Source of the DNA: Lactiplantibacillus dongliensis
GTDB lineage: Bacteria > Bacillota > Bacilli > Lactobacillales > Lactobacillaceae
NCBI RefSeq assembly: GCF_005405105.1
Contig: NZ_BJDK01000010.1
Location: 1-64,000, forward strand
Length of the DNA stretch: 64,000 bases
Direction of reading: 5' to 3'
In this document: positions 1 through 8,826 of the stretch, one piece after another
Layout of the letters: the number at the start of each line of letters is the position of its first letter
How positions within the stretch are numbered: the first letter of the stretch is position 1
Notes under the pieces: model-generated
Database searches by the model: none
What the model was told of the DNA's origin: nothing
What the model saw: the letters and a program-made list of their open reading frames with translations, nothing else
Translations under genes and position numbers: made by a program

Positions 1-88
1 CTAAATCCAATGAACTATTAGAGAATATCACGCAACGTCTAAGCTGTTAATTGATTGATTATTTATATAATACGAGGGAGGCGTTCAG

Positions 89-607
89 ATGCCTAATTTA
101 AGTAAACAAAAAAACGTCGCCGGCAAACTGATTGAATTTGGCATGGTCCGCCAAACGGCCGATGAGATTACTCACCGTCGTCACCAAAATAAGGGTGAGC
201 ACCAATTACGGTTTCAAGGTCAGGGCAAGATTCTCTTGGCCTTGGCACAGACAGATGGTCAGTCCCAAAAAGAACTAGCGACCCGCCTTAACTTAACCGC
301 ACAATCAACTGCCGAATTCGTCAACAAACTCGTAAAAAAACAACTAGTTACTAAAGAAAAGTCCACGGCTGATCGTCGTAAGACCATTATTCGCCTGACC
401 GATTCGGGTCGGCAAACGGCCGCAACTGAATCAGTCAAAGTACCTGAGTTTCTAAATACCTTAACTGATACCGAGCTTGACCAATTCGCAACTATTTTGA
501 CGAAAATCAACGCTAGTCTTTATGATGAAATCAACACCTACAATCCAAGCTGGCATACCAAGTTTCAACAAACCGTGGCTGATACGTTACGCGACTGGTT
601 TCTTTAA
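89..607 (+). CDS. MarR-family transcriptional regulator
   Basis: 172-residue winged-helix regulator of the MarR family, acting as a DNA-binding dimer in the cytoplasm. The recognition helix region lies around residues 60-82 (KELATRLNLTAQSTAEFV), followed by a wing at about 93-107 with the family-typical DRRKTIIRLTDSG. The ATG at 89 has a strong ribosome site GAGGGAGG at 74-81, and a perfect TATAAT lies at 66-71. A hairpin terminator follows directly, so it appears monocistronic. The ligand and target genes cannot be read from the sequence; MarR proteins usually control a neighbouring gene, which could lie left of the window. Confidence 0.85.
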   Translation: MPNLSKQKNVAGKLIEFGMVRQTADEITHRRHQNKGEHQLRFQGQGKILLALAQTDGQSQKELATRLNLTAQSTAEFVNKLVKKQLVTKEKSTADRRKTIIRLTDSGRQTAATESVKVPEFLNTLTDTELDQFATILTKINASLYDEINTYNPSWHTKFQQTVADTLRDWFL

Positions 608-622
608 TTTAGGACCAACGCC

Positions 623-662
623 AAAAATGCGATCAATCCAACTAAGGACTGATCGCATTTTT
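623..662 (+). terminator. Rho-independent terminator after marR-like gene
   Basis: Stem AAAAATGCGATCA pairs with TGATCGCATTTTT around a 14-nt loop and ends in a T-run, just after the MarR stop codon. Confidence 0.85.
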
Positions 663-815
663 AAGTGGCTGGCAGTATTCAGTGTTTCAAAACGAGCCGC
701 TACCTTCATCGATGCTTAACCCATACACGTTGCTAAGCTAGTTAACCAAACATTCGTGCCACAGACTATTTTGGTCAACACTAGTTTAAACTAACGTTAA
801 CTGGAGGTGTCGACC

Positions 816-1007
816 ATGTTTACTTGCCAAAATTGTGGTAAAACCTTACACAAGTGGGATAATGCTTACTTCTTAATGCAAATTCCACCTCGATCACTCA
901 CTGAAGTACACACTTTTTTGAAAAATAATGCCGTGGTTTATTGTCCAGCATGCCTAGAACTCATTTATCGACGCGCTACATTACAGCCGAATCAAACAAC
1001 GATTTAA
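816..1007 (+). CDS. Small zinc-ribbon protein, function unknown
   Basis: 63-residue protein with two CxxC pairs, CQNC at residues 4-7 and CPAC at 43-46, an arrangement expected to bind one zinc ion. An in-frame GTG lies 9 bases upstream, but GGAGG at 803-807 is correctly spaced (8 nt) for the ATG at 816, so I use the ATG. It sits alone between two terminators. I recognise no specific family. The paired CxxC knuckles suggest a nucleic-acid- or protein-binding ribbon, but this is inference. Confidence 0.7.
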   Translation: MFTCQNCGKTLHKWDNAYFLMQIPPRSLTEVHTFLKNNAVVYCPACLELIYRRATLQPNQTTI

Positions 1008-1011
1008 CGAC

Positions 1012-1048
1012 AAAAAACTGCGACCTGAATTAAGGCCGCAGTCTTTTT
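1012..1048. terminator. Bidirectional terminator between convergent genes
   Basis: AAAAAACTGCG pairs with CGCAGTCTTTTT around an inner CT/AG step. A-runs and T-runs on both sides suit both the zinc-ribbon gene (+) and the rRNA methyltransferase gene (-). Confidence 0.85.
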
Positions 1049-1050
1049 GA

Positions 1051-2418
1051 TTATAAGCTAGTATTATCGTCAGTGGCTAAGAAGCGCAACCCCTTGGGAA
1101 AGAAGTTCTTCACCGTGCGCTTGACAACTTTACCGAAGCCAACCGGTAAACCCGCACAAGTTAACACGGTAAACCCATTTTGACCGGCTTGGTCGAGATC
1201 AAAGGTCTCACCATGGACATACTTTTGCCATTGTGCACTCGTTATCGCAACTTTCGGTAAAGCTAAGTCATCGCTAGCAAGCGCTAACGCATAACTCGGT
1301 TCGAAACGTTTCTTTTTGAACGTTCCCAGCTGAATCCCTGGTCGAAAGACTTTTAACCGGCGCGTTACCGGCATCATTTCGGGGACCCCGTATAATTGGT
1401 CACCATGCACTTGTAAGGCTAAGTTAGGTAACTCTGGCACATTCAATTGTTGCTGCGCTTGCGTCCATAACTGGCGCTCGCTGGGCTTCAAGCTATCACG
1501 AACAGTCCGTAAGTCTTTGACTTTATCCGCGCCACGATAGACTAACTTCGCAATAAAATGTCCCTCGCCCCGCATCAAATGTGGGAATAATCGCGCCGCC
1601 TTTTTCAATTCTGGGTTGCCATCTGCCCACTCCGGCTTAGCATCGACCATTCCAGCAACTTTTTCAATCGGTTCTAACTCAAAGTCCGGATACGTTTTAA
1701 GCAACCAGGCTATCATCTGTTCATCTTCTTCAGGCGCAAACGTACACGTTGAATAGATCAGATGACCCCCGGGCCGCATCATTTTAACCGTTTCCGTTAA
1801 GATTTCTCGTTGTCGGGCCGCACATTCCGCGGGATAATCCACATTCCAATATTGCATTGCATCCGGGTCTTTACGGAACATCCCTTCACCCGAACACGGC
1901 GCATCTACTAAGATTCGGTCAAAGAAATGCGGAAAGGCCTTGGCTAGGTGTGCGGGCGTCTCATTCGTAATCACCGCATTTCGGGCACCATAACGTTCGA
2001 CATTATCGCCTAAAGCGGTCACCCGTTTCGGATTAATCTCGTTAGTCACAAGTAATCCAGTTTGCTTTAAATAGCTTAGCAAATGAGTCGTCTTACCACC
2101 GGGCGCGGCGCATAAGTCTAAGACGCGTTCGTTTAGTTCCGGCCGAGCGACTTCGCCAACGGTCATGGCACTCGGTTCCTGACTATAGACGGCCCCGGCT
2201 AAATGTTCGAGCGCATTGCCGTTCACTTTGCCATAATACCCAATCTTGCTATAGGCAATGGGATCAGTCATCTTTGCTTGCATTGCGGATGTCACGGGCT
2301 TGTTTGGATTGACCCGAAACCCTTTTTCAACGGGTTCATCAAACGCCGCCAAAAAAGCGGCCGCTTGATCACCTAATAAGGCTTGATATTTTGTAATAAA
2401 CTCTGCTGGTAACTGCAC
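1051..2418 (-). CDS. rsmF: RsmF/NOL1-NOP2-Sun family rRNA cytosine-C5 methyltransferase
   Basis: 455-residue SAM-dependent RNA m5C methyltransferase. The SAM-binding loop DLCAAPGGKT is at residues 101-110. The two family cysteines are present: the PCSGEGMFRKD motif (Cys175) and STCTFAPEEDE (Cys225), the latter being the expected catalytic nucleophile. A C-terminal extension of about 150 residues matches the RsmF-like branch (RNA-binding domain) rather than the shorter RsmB type, which is encoded separately near 39 kb. The exact modified base in 16S rRNA is inferred only from family membership. The start has a GGAGGAAAAA site just upstream. Confidence 0.88.
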   Translation of the reverse strand: MQLPAEFITKYQALLGDQAAAFLAAFDEPVEKGFRVNPNKPVTSAMQAKMTDPIAYSKIGYYGKVNGNALEHLAGAVYSQEPSAMTVGEVARPELNERVLDLCAAPGGKTTHLLSYLKQTGLLVTNEINPKRVTALGDNVERYGARNAVITNETPAHLAKAFPHFFDRILVDAPCSGEGMFRKDPDAMQYWNVDYPAECAARQREILTETVKMMRPGGHLIYSTCTFAPEEDEQMIAWLLKTYPDFELEPIEKVAGMVDAKPEWADGNPELKKAARLFPHLMRGEGHFIAKLVYRGADKVKDLRTVRDSLKPSERQLWTQAQQQLNVPELPNLALQVHGDQLYGVPEMMPVTRRLKVFRPGIQLGTFKKKRFEPSYALALASDDLALPKVAITSAQWQKYVHGETFDLDQAGQNGFTVLTCAGLPVGFGKVVKRTVKNFFPKGLRFLATDDNTSL

Positions 2419-2560
2419 ATTTTTTCCTCCTCGAAAATCATTCCTTAACTAGGTTACCATACTTTTCCCACCGCCTGACACGTTATGATTCGCCTTTTTT
2501 CAGAAAATATGCTAAATTGTAATGACTAAGCTAATCTGGATAATTGAGGTGACTTTTGGA

Positions 2561-3370
2561 ATGGAAAGAAAATTAATTGCGTTAGATTTAGACGGGACGA
2601 CTTTAAACGCCGCCTCTCAACTTAATTCGGCCACTATCCAAACAATGCAGCGCCTGCAAGCGGCAGGCCACATCGTCAGTATCATCACTGGCCGGTCGTA
2701 CCAAGGCTCACAACATATTTATGATGACTTGCACTTAACCAGCCCGATGATCAACTTTAATGGGTCGCTTGGTCACCTCCCACACCAAAGCTGGGCGTCT
2801 GAATATCAGTTTACGTTAAATAAAGCGGTCGTTTTAGCCTTGGTCAAATATCGTGAACAATTGGGCATCAACCAGATCATTGCCGAGAACAAGACCAGCA
2901 CCATGACCGCGGGGCAAGATATTGTCGCGGGCAAGTTCTTTCCAGAAATCGCGGATAGTCCGCGACTAACTCCCGAAACCTTAACACGTAATCCCAATTC
3001 GCTCGTCTTATTAGTCCAACTCGACCGGCGTTCCGCCATTGTTGACTGGATTAATGACCATTTCGGTGAAGTCGTGGATGTTGGTGTTTGGGGCGGACCC
3101 GATGCCATCTTAGAAGTCACCTCAAAGGGTGTACACAAGGCTAAAGGGGTGGCCTACTTAGCTGACTATTTCCACATCAATCGGCAAAACGTGATTGCGT
3201 TTGGCGATGAACATAATGACTTAGAAATGTTGCAATACGCCGGTCTGGGCGTCGCCATGACTAACGGCACCGACGCCATTAAATCAATTGCAGACGATGT
3301 CACCACTTATGATAATGATCAAAACGGGGTGGCCCGTTACTTAACACATTATTTTGGTATGGCTGAATAA
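2561..3370 (+). CDS. Cof-type HAD-IIB sugar-phosphatase-like hydrolase
   Basis: 269-residue HAD superfamily phosphatase of the Cof/IIB type. Motif I is LDLDGTT with the nucleophile and acid/base aspartates at positions 9 and 11; the C-terminal Mg-binding motif is GDEHNDLEM. The cap domain lies between. An in-frame ATG exists 39 nt upstream, but TGAGGTG at 2545-2551 is placed for the ATG at 2561, which also gives the normal short N-terminus before motif I. Substrates of this family are usually sugar phosphates or nucleotides; none can be assigned here. Confidence 0.87.
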   Translation: MERKLIALDLDGTTLNAASQLNSATIQTMQRLQAAGHIVSIITGRSYQGSQHIYDDLHLTSPMINFNGSLGHLPHQSWASEYQFTLNKAVVLALVKYREQLGINQIIAENKTSTMTAGQDIVAGKFFPEIADSPRLTPETLTRNPNSLVLLVQLDRRSAIVDWINDHFGEVVDVGVWGGPDAILEVTSKGVHKAKGVAYLADYFHINRQNVIAFGDEHNDLEMLQYAGLGVAMTNGTDAIKSIADDVTTYDNDQNGVARYLTHYFGMAE

Positions 3371-3378
3371 CCGCATTC

Positions 3379-3424
3379 AAATAGGGTCCAGAAATTTTAA
3401 ACGAATTTCTGAACCCTATTTTTT
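3379..3424 (+). terminator. Terminator after HAD hydrolase
   Basis: AATAGGGTcCAGAAATT pairs with GAATTTCTGaACCCTATT, followed by a T-run. Confidence 0.85.
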
Positions 3425-3430
3425 GTCGTT

Positions 3431-3452
3431 AAAAAACAGCCTTTGTTTAGGC
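3431..3452 (-). terminator. Short hairpin terminator overlapping the end of the LPQT peptide gene
   Basis: On the minus strand GCC-loop-GGC is followed by TGTTTTTT. The stem is short, so this is a weak call. It overlaps the stop codon. Confidence 0.4.
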
Positions 3453-3716
3453 ATGGTATCGATGTGCGCGATACCAACAAGCGAGGCCAATGCCACCACT
3501 AGCAGTCACAATCGCGGCACCAGTCAAATTGACTTTCAGTAGTCGAGCTTGTTTCGTCTGTGGCAGTGGTCGTACCCGACTGTCGTCAATTTCCAAGGAC
3601 GATTGCGTCACGGTGGTTCTCACTGGCCCCGCCAAGCCGGCAGCCATCACCGTTCCACTAGTCCCCAATAATAACAAGCCACTGGTAATAACCGCCAATA
3701 ACCAATGATTTTTCAT
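3447..3716 (-). CDS. Miniature LPQT sortase-anchored surface peptide
   Basis: 89-residue precursor. Residues 1-26 form a signal peptide (hydrophobic ITSGLLLLGTSG core, predicted cleavage near VMAA). LPQTK at 51-55 matches the LPQT variant of the sortase A motif used in L. plantarum. A hydrophobic stretch (residues 64-81) and an Arg/His tail (WYRAHRYHA) complete the sorting signal. If cleaved and anchored as predicted, the exposed peptide is only about 28 residues. An in-frame start 87 nt upstream is rejected because GGAGGGG sits just before the ATG at 3716 and gives a proper signal peptide. No homologue is recognised. Confidence 0.65.
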   Translation of the reverse strand: MKNHWLLAVITSGLLLLGTSGTVMAAGLAGPVRTTVTQSSLEIDDSRVRPLPQTKQARLLKVNLTGAAIVTASGGIGLACWYRAHRYHA

Positions 3717-3822
3717 ACTAGCCCCTCCATTCACAGCGTCACCAACCTGAATTAATCTCAAATTTACCGCATTACTTGCTAAATGAAAAGGAAAGTTTTT
3801 CATTTGTTAACCTGCCGAATAC

Positions 3823-3854
3823 AAAAAAGATGGCTGACTGAATCAGGCCACCCT
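3823..3854 (-). terminator. Terminator after ion-channel gene
   Basis: On the minus strand GGTGGCcTGA pairs with TCAGCCATC around a 5-nt loop (one bulge), followed by TTTTTT. It separates the channel gene from the LPQT peptide gene. Confidence 0.75.
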
Positions 3855-4613
3855 CTAATGCTTATGTTTTAATCGGTCCAAGTCCGCCTGCAATTGATCA
3901 ACCTTAGTGGTTAACTGGTCGATTTTTGTCAGTAATAAGTTCACCTCAGTTGAGGTTACGGTGACTTCGGCTTGCTCCGCTTGTTGCGTATCGGTGGTAA
4001 AGAAATCCGTAATCGTACTCGTTAACAACCCGATAAACCCAATCCCACCGAACATTAACCCTACGGCGATCACTTTGCCAACCGGGGTATGCGGCGTATC
4101 ATCACCATAACCGACCGTTGTCGCCGTTGTAATCGCCCACCAGAGCGAGTCTGATAAGCTCTGATGCTCGAAGACGGAAAACAATAAGGCACTCAGGACA
4201 ATAATCGCAATACTGATCGAGAATAAATAGATAAACCCGGTGCTATAAATAAAACGATGAAAATCATGCGTCCACTTGCCATCCCAACCGAGTCGATAGA
4301 AGAGATGATGGTAGCGGATCAACCGCGCCAAGCGTCCTAACCGAAACAATGCAAATACTGGATGCATCGGGATAATCCCTAACAAATCAAAGGCGGAATG
4401 AATTAAAAACGTCTTCCGATCAGGTGTTGTGACAAAACGACTCACATAGTCAACCGCGAAAACACCTAATAGGGCATCCGCAATGTGCTTTTCAAGCTGC
4501 CAATCGCCCCAATGAAACGTCAGTAAAATCACATTGACTACTGACCACAATGTCAAGATTGTCACGATAACATGATAGCACATGATTAATCGTGTCCATT
4601 TATGCTTTTTCAT
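3855..4613 (-). CDS. Potassium-channel-family membrane protein (Kv-like)
   Basis: About 252 residues. The selectivity filter TVGYGD is present in ATTATTVGYGDDTP, preceded by a pore helix and followed by a transmembrane helix (VGLMFGGIGFIGLLTS). Four hydrophobic segments lie upstream, with an Arg-spaced stretch (FRLGRLARLIRYHH) resembling a voltage-sensor S4 helix. The C-terminus is a predicted coiled coil (LLLTKIDQLTTKVDQLQADLDRL, heptad leucines), consistent with tetramerisation. ATG 4613 has GGGGTG 7 nt upstream; a GTG 18 nt further up is a weaker alternative. Likely a K+ efflux or membrane-potential channel, from family knowledge. Confidence 0.83.
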   Translation of the reverse strand: MKKHKWTRLIMCYHVIVTILTLWSVVNVILLTFHWGDWQLEKHIADALLGVFAVDYVSRFVTTPDRKTFLIHSAFDLLGIIPMHPVFALFRLGRLARLIRYHHLFYRLGWDGKWTHDFHRFIYSTGFIYLFSISIAIIVLSALLFSVFEHQSLSDSLWWAITTATTVGYGDDTPHTPVGKVIAVGLMFGGIGFIGLLTSTITDFFTTDTQQAEQAEVTVTSTEVNLLLTKIDQLTTKVDQLQADLDRLKHKH

Positions 4614-4831
4614 TGGCTCACACCCCATCACTTTAAGTTTAATTATAATATAGTCTGATTATAAACCGATTGCTAGTCTTAAAATTAAGATAACTGTCAG
4701 TTCAGCAACTTGCTAGTGGCAATTAACTATTTGAAGCACCCAAATATTAACTAACATCTATGTATTTTACGCCAACCGAGCGTTAATAACTGCTAAGTTT
4801 TATTAACACTTTCGGTTGACGCCATGACCAT

Positions 4832-5755
4832 TTAGCTTGGCCAAAATTCAATCCAACAATACAATAAACTTTCCTGACTAGCCAATCGCTGACACAACTG
4901 TTGCCGCAGCCGAACCGTATCTGTAACAGTTAACTGTGGTGCGACTTGAATTGCGAGTTCCAAAACAATACTATCGCCAACATAACGCCCATGAACGGCC
5001 TTAATCCCCTGAACGCCCGGCACTGTTAAGATTAGTGCCGCAATGCCAACTTGTCTCTCAGGATCAAAGCCATTTGACAACTTAGCCGCGCTGCGACTTA
5101 AAATCTGTCCACCAGTCCAACAAATATAACTACCCAACCCCACCGCGCTTAATGTATCGATAAGCGGCCAGTGTGTCACCATGGTCAGACACAACGCCAG
5201 CACCGTCACCCCAGACGTCACCGCATCGCTAAAGTAATCCTGCGCCGAGGCCAGCAACGCTGAATCTGAAAAACGTTGTCCTTGCCAATGATTCAAACCC
5301 GCTTCAACTAATAAGATCACCGCAGAAGCCCCAGCTGGATACAACACTATCCCACTCAACGTGCCACGACCCAGTTGCCAGACTGACCAAGTCTGACGCA
5401 AGGCTAACCAGATACAATTAAGCCCGACCAGTACCATTGACAATCCCGATAAAAAGACCGCTAACGATTCAAATTGCCAGTGTCCTTCCACATGATAGGC
5501 ATCGCTCGGTTTGGCGGCAAAGTGCAAACCAACTAATAACAGGATTGTCGCAAAACTACCCGTCACATTATTTTCACCATCGGCAAGTAACACTGCTGCA
5601 TGTGTTTGCCAACCAACCAGCAACTCAATCCCCGCAATTAGCACATACAATCCTAGATTCAAGCTGAGCCAATGCTGGGCACGCTTTATCTTCATCCGAT
5701 TAGCAGCGGTAGTCGTCGCTGAAATCAGTGGCCCAGAAAGCCTTATTTTTGCCAT
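4832..5755 (-). CDS. Cation diffusion facilitator (CDF) family metal exporter
   Basis: 307-residue CDF transporter with about six membrane helices and a short cytoplasmic C-terminal domain. The GHW(Q/x)FESLA segment after helix 2 is typical of the family (GHGKAES in others). By my alignment to YiiP-type CDFs, the membrane metal site would be Asp59/Asn63 (TM2) and Asp173/Asp177 (TM5), lacking the histidine of zinc exporters; manganese or iron is therefore possible. No good ribosome site precedes the ATG, but the upstream regulator gene ends 6 nt away, suggesting translational coupling. It is the last gene of the yhgE-tetR-cdf cassette. Confidence 0.8.
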   Translation of the reverse strand: MAKIRLSGPLISATTTAANRMKIKRAQHWLSLNLGLYVLIAGIELLVGWQTHAAVLLADGENNVTGSFATILLLVGLHFAAKPSDAYHVEGHWQFESLAVFLSGLSMVLVGLNCIWLALRQTWSVWQLGRGTLSGIVLYPAGASAVILLVEAGLNHWQGQRFSDSALLASAQDYFSDAVTSGVTVLALCLTMVTHWPLIDTLSAVGLGSYICWTGGQILSRSAAKLSNGFDPERQVGIAALILTVPGVQGIKAVHGRYVGDSIVLELAIQVAPQLTVTDTVRLRQQLCQRLASQESLLYCWIEFWPS

Positions 5756-5761
5756 GGTGCG

Positions 5762-6382
5762 TTACTGGCCCGGTTGTTGCCAAGCCACGATGGTCGCTAA
5801 ATCCTGCGGGGACAAGCTACGACTACGTAGAAATACCCGATAGGCCGTTACGACATCCACTGGTTCCGCTTGCTGCAACCAGTAGCTTAAAATCGTCATG
5901 ACATTTTGGATAATCAACTCTCGTGCCAACGTTCCAGTAATTAATTGATCTGGCGCCACGACAGTTGTCTGTTCAGCCGTATCCCTCACCACTAAAGTCG
6001 CAATCACATCATGGATTTTAGGCAACAAAGCTGAGTCCGGACACTGCATGAGACTCGTCACAGTGGCACGCTGGGCTGCCAAATAAACTAGCATTGCGTA
6101 AAACGCATTATCTTGTTCATCCGCCGATAAAGCCGTTAACTCTGGCTTGGAGAACTGACCAAAAATCATTGTTAACGTCTGAATCAGTTGATCTTCACAC
6201 GCCGCTAGTAAGTCAAATTTATCCAGATAATACCGATAAAAGGTCCCCCGAGCAACCTGGGCCGTCGTTAAGATATCCCCAACCGTTACCTGTTGAAAAG
6301 TCTGCTGCTGTAATTGCGCTATCAATGCTTGTTGCAACCGCCGTTTTGTCTTAAGCGTACGATCATTTGTCTGATTCAGCAT
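5762..6382 (-). CDS. TetR-family transcriptional regulator
   Basis: 206-residue regulator. The N-terminal TetR helix-turn-helix occupies about residues 10-55 (LTTAQVARGTFYRYYLDKFDL is the recognition region in most members). The C-terminal half resembles the TetR_C_8 type found next to YhgE/Pip proteins. The start is placed at the ATG at 6382 because GGGAGG lies 8 nt upstream. It overlaps the end of the YhgE-like gene by 20 nt, so the two are cotranscribed and probably coupled. The likely role is repression of its own cassette; the ligand is unknown. Confidence 0.85.
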   Translation of the reverse strand: MLNQTNDRTLKTKRRLQQALIAQLQQQTFQQVTVGDILTTAQVARGTFYRYYLDKFDLLAACEDQLIQTLTMIFGQFSKPELTALSADEQDNAFYAMLVYLAAQRATVTSLMQCPDSALLPKIHDVIATLVVRDTAEQTTVVAPDQLITGTLARELIIQNVMTILSYWLQQAEPVDVVTAYRVFLRSRSLSPQDLATIVAWQQPGQ

Positions 6383-7877
6383 CTTCCACAACCTCCCAAT
6401 CATCAAATTGCCGTTGATGAATCTTTAAATAAAACTTAAAGATAATCAATAAATTAACCACTACTAATATGCTAGCCATAACGATGAGATCAGTTCCAAT
6501 GCCACCGCCTAATGAAATCGCGTGCCGCAAGCCATCAATCAAATAGGTCATCGGCAAATACGGCGTTAAGCGACTGGCAAAACTGCTCGTCAATTGGACT
6601 GGATATAAACCAGCCGACGCCGACAATTGTAAGACTAAAATAATCGTCACCAACCAGGTCCCAAAACCACCTAACCAAATTTGCAAACCAAAAATAATCG
6701 TTAGAAACATCAAACTGCCTAATAACAACAAGCTGAATAAGTCACCATTAGATTGAACTTTCAGCCCGATGCCCCCACGCAACACACCGTATAGCAACCC
6801 AGCTTGCAAGCCACTAACAAGCCCAACCACTGAACACTTACTGCTCCACCAAGTCACACTACTACGGGGTCGCCGATAGGGCGTAACCGCATCAAACATC
6901 GTCCCAACCGCAATCCCACCAACAAATAAACCAATGGCAATCGCAAATGGTGCCATGCCCGTACCATTATTGGGAACGGGCGCTTCATCCGTCAATTTAG
7001 TCTGGACTGGATTGGCAATGACAGTCGCATTTTGCGTCCGTGTTTGGACCGCGTTTAACCGTTGACCACTTGCCGCTAACTTAGCGGCCGCAGTCTGACT
7101 ACCTAGTTGCAACCGGCTCGCCCCTTGAAGGCCAAATTGTGTACCGGTCTGCAGTTTGACCGCCCCACTAGCCAATTGACCTAGTCCTTGACTGAACGGC
7201 CGCATACCTAAATTAGCCGCTGCATGGTTATCTAACTGTGACAAGCCATCCGATAGCTGCTGTTCGCCAACCAGCGTTTGCTGTTCACCTGTTTGTAACT
7301 GACCGGCACCTTTAGCAAGCTGGGTATCACCAGCACTAGCAGTCTGCAACCCATGCTTGACGCCGGCTAAAATCGTCAATAATTGCTGTGTGTAAAGCTT
7401 GGTCACTTGCGCTGCCACTTTGGATTCAATCTTAGCGGCCGCCCCAGTCGTCATTTTTGACACAATAAAATTACGGCCGGAGCTAATCCGATAATCAATC
7501 GTTAACTGTTGCGGATGCGCACTTAACAGGGTGGTTGCATGCGCTGAAAAATCACGCGGAATCGTAACAATCATATAGTAACGACCCGTTTTCAAGCCCC
7601 GTTCAGCCGTTTGGCGGCTAACTTCATGATAATCGAGTGCATCGGATTGCTTGAGATTCTTAACCAATTGTCGCCCGATTGCTAGCTCATAACCATGATC
7701 ACGCTGACGTTGATCATGATTAACTAGTGCCACCGGAATATCTGCTAATTTACCATATGTGTTCCACATTGATGATAGATACAACCAGCAATAAAGTGCT
7801 GGAATTAACGCAATCGCGACCAGCACGATCATCATCCCATGATCATGCCATAAATGCTGCCATTCACTTTTAAACAT
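6363..7877 (-). CDS. YhgE/Pip-type membrane protein (ABC-2 permease fold)
   Basis: 504 residues. One N-terminal membrane helix (VLVAIALIPALYCWLYL) precedes an extracellular domain beginning IPVALVNHDQ, the signature of the YhgE/Pip family. Residues 180-285 contain heptad-like repeats (AGQLQTG, GLSQLDN, GLGQLASGAVKLQTG) typical of the family's long helical stalk. Five to six membrane helices form the C-terminal ABC-2-like domain. Known relatives include the lactococcal phage infection protein Pip and the EsaA-related secretion component. At about 500 residues this is a short version, as the stalk is reduced. Transport substrate unknown. Confidence 0.85.
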   Translation of the reverse strand: MFKSEWQHLWHDHGMMIVLVAIALIPALYCWLYLSSMWNTYGKLADIPVALVNHDQRQRDHGYELAIGRQLVKNLKQSDALDYHEVSRQTAERGLKTGRYYMIVTIPRDFSAHATTLLSAHPQQLTIDYRISSGRNFIVSKMTTGAAAKIESKVAAQVTKLYTQQLLTILAGVKHGLQTASAGDTQLAKGAGQLQTGEQQTLVGEQQLSDGLSQLDNHAAANLGMRPFSQGLGQLASGAVKLQTGTQFGLQGASRLQLGSQTAAAKLAASGQRLNAVQTRTQNATVIANPVQTKLTDEAPVPNNGTGMAPFAIAIGLFVGGIAVGTMFDAVTPYRRPRSSVTWWSSKCSVVGLVSGLQAGLLYGVLRGGIGLKVQSNGDLFSLLLLGSLMFLTIIFGLQIWLGGFGTWLVTIILVLQLSASAGLYPVQLTSSFASRLTPYLPMTYLIDGLRHAISLGGGIGTDLIVMASILVVVNLLIIFKFYLKIHQRQFDDWEVVEDAESDK

Positions 7878-8048
7878 TGCAACCCCTCCTCGTCTTAACT
7901 AGATGCGATGTTCAATATCGTAGTTTAGGCGGGGCCGCCGACAACTTCAATAAACAGCTTAAGCGTTTTTGTCTAACTTTAAGTATAACGGCTACCCATT
8001 ATCATGGATGGTTAAGAACAATCAGAACCAATGTTAAGTGTCCAAACT

Positions 8049-8083
8049 AAAAAAGGACCTCGAATGCACTCATTCGAAGTCCT
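8049..8083 (-). terminator. Terminator after signal peptidase gene
   Basis: On the minus strand AGGACtTCGAATG pairs with CATTCGAgGTCCT, followed by TTTTTT. Confidence 0.9.
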
Positions 8084-8088
8084 GAAGC

Positions 8089-8715
8089 TTATGGTTGATA
8101 CGCATTAATCGCTTGGCGCCGGTTTTGCCATGGCCAGGCTTTCACGACCCCAATCATCTTACGCTGGGGAACAAATCCCCAATAGCGGCCATCACTAGAC
8201 ACGCTACGATGATCACCCATCACAAAGTAATGTCCTTTGGGAACCCGATTGTTTTTTGGCTTAGCCGATAACTGCCAGTCGGGCTGATCATGCGCCAAAC
8301 TCGTTAGGGTCCACCCTGTCACTTGACCATGCGAATTGGCCATGTATGTCCCGGTTGTCTGCTGGAAACTACTCTTGAGGTAAGTCTGCTTGATCAACCG
8401 ATGATTAACATATAATTGGCCAGTTTTCGTATAGGTGACCGTGTCGCCAGGCATTCCAATCACTCGTTTGACGTAAACGGTGTTCGGTGTCGTGGCATCC
8501 GGACTCACCCCGTGGGCATCAAAAACGACTACAGAGCCGGCCTTAATCTGCCCAGTCTTAAATGCCACTACCCGTTCGTTATTTTGCAAGTTCGGTTGCA
8601 TCGACCTTCCATCGACTCGTACCATAGTAAACCAGAATTGACGGACCAGCATCCCTAGCCCTAATCCAATCACAATCGGCAAAATCCAACTTAAACTACG
8701 CTTGATTATTTTCAC
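8089..8715 (-). CDS. lepB: Signal peptidase I
   Basis: 208-residue type I leader peptidase that cleaves signal peptides at the outer face of the membrane. One N-terminal anchor helix (residues 9-30) is followed by the catalytic serine motif GRSMQPNL (Ser38) and the general-base lysine in YVKRVIGMPGD (Lys83). The conserved box E, MGDHRSVSSDGRYWG, is near residue 168. Length and layout match Gram-positive SipS-type enzymes. It is a single gene with its own terminator. It could process the secreted proteins encoded elsewhere in the window, for example at 3447 and 62413. Confidence 0.93.
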   Translation of the reverse strand: MKIIKRSLSWILPIVIGLGLGMLVRQFWFTMVRVDGRSMQPNLQNNERVVAFKTGQIKAGSVVVFDAHGVSPDATTPNTVYVKRVIGMPGDTVTYTKTGQLYVNHRLIKQTYLKSSFQQTTGTYMANSHGQVTGWTLTSLAHDQPDWQLSAKPKNNRVPKGHYFVMGDHRSVSSDGRYWGFVPQRKMIGVVKAWPWQNRRQAINAYQP

Positions 8716-8778
8716 TAAAATTCTCCCTAATTCCGTCTAATGCGTTTATTATACCTGAAATTAAGTCTTTACAGAACC

Positions 8779-8816
8779 AAAAAAAGACTGTCGCATTATG
8801 ATGGCACGACAATCTC
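8779..8816 (-). terminator. Terminator after murI
   Basis: On the minus strand AGATTGTCG pairs with CGACAGTCT around a GC/AT loop and ends in a run of T. Confidence 0.8.
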
Positions 8817-8826
8817 GGCTCATATT

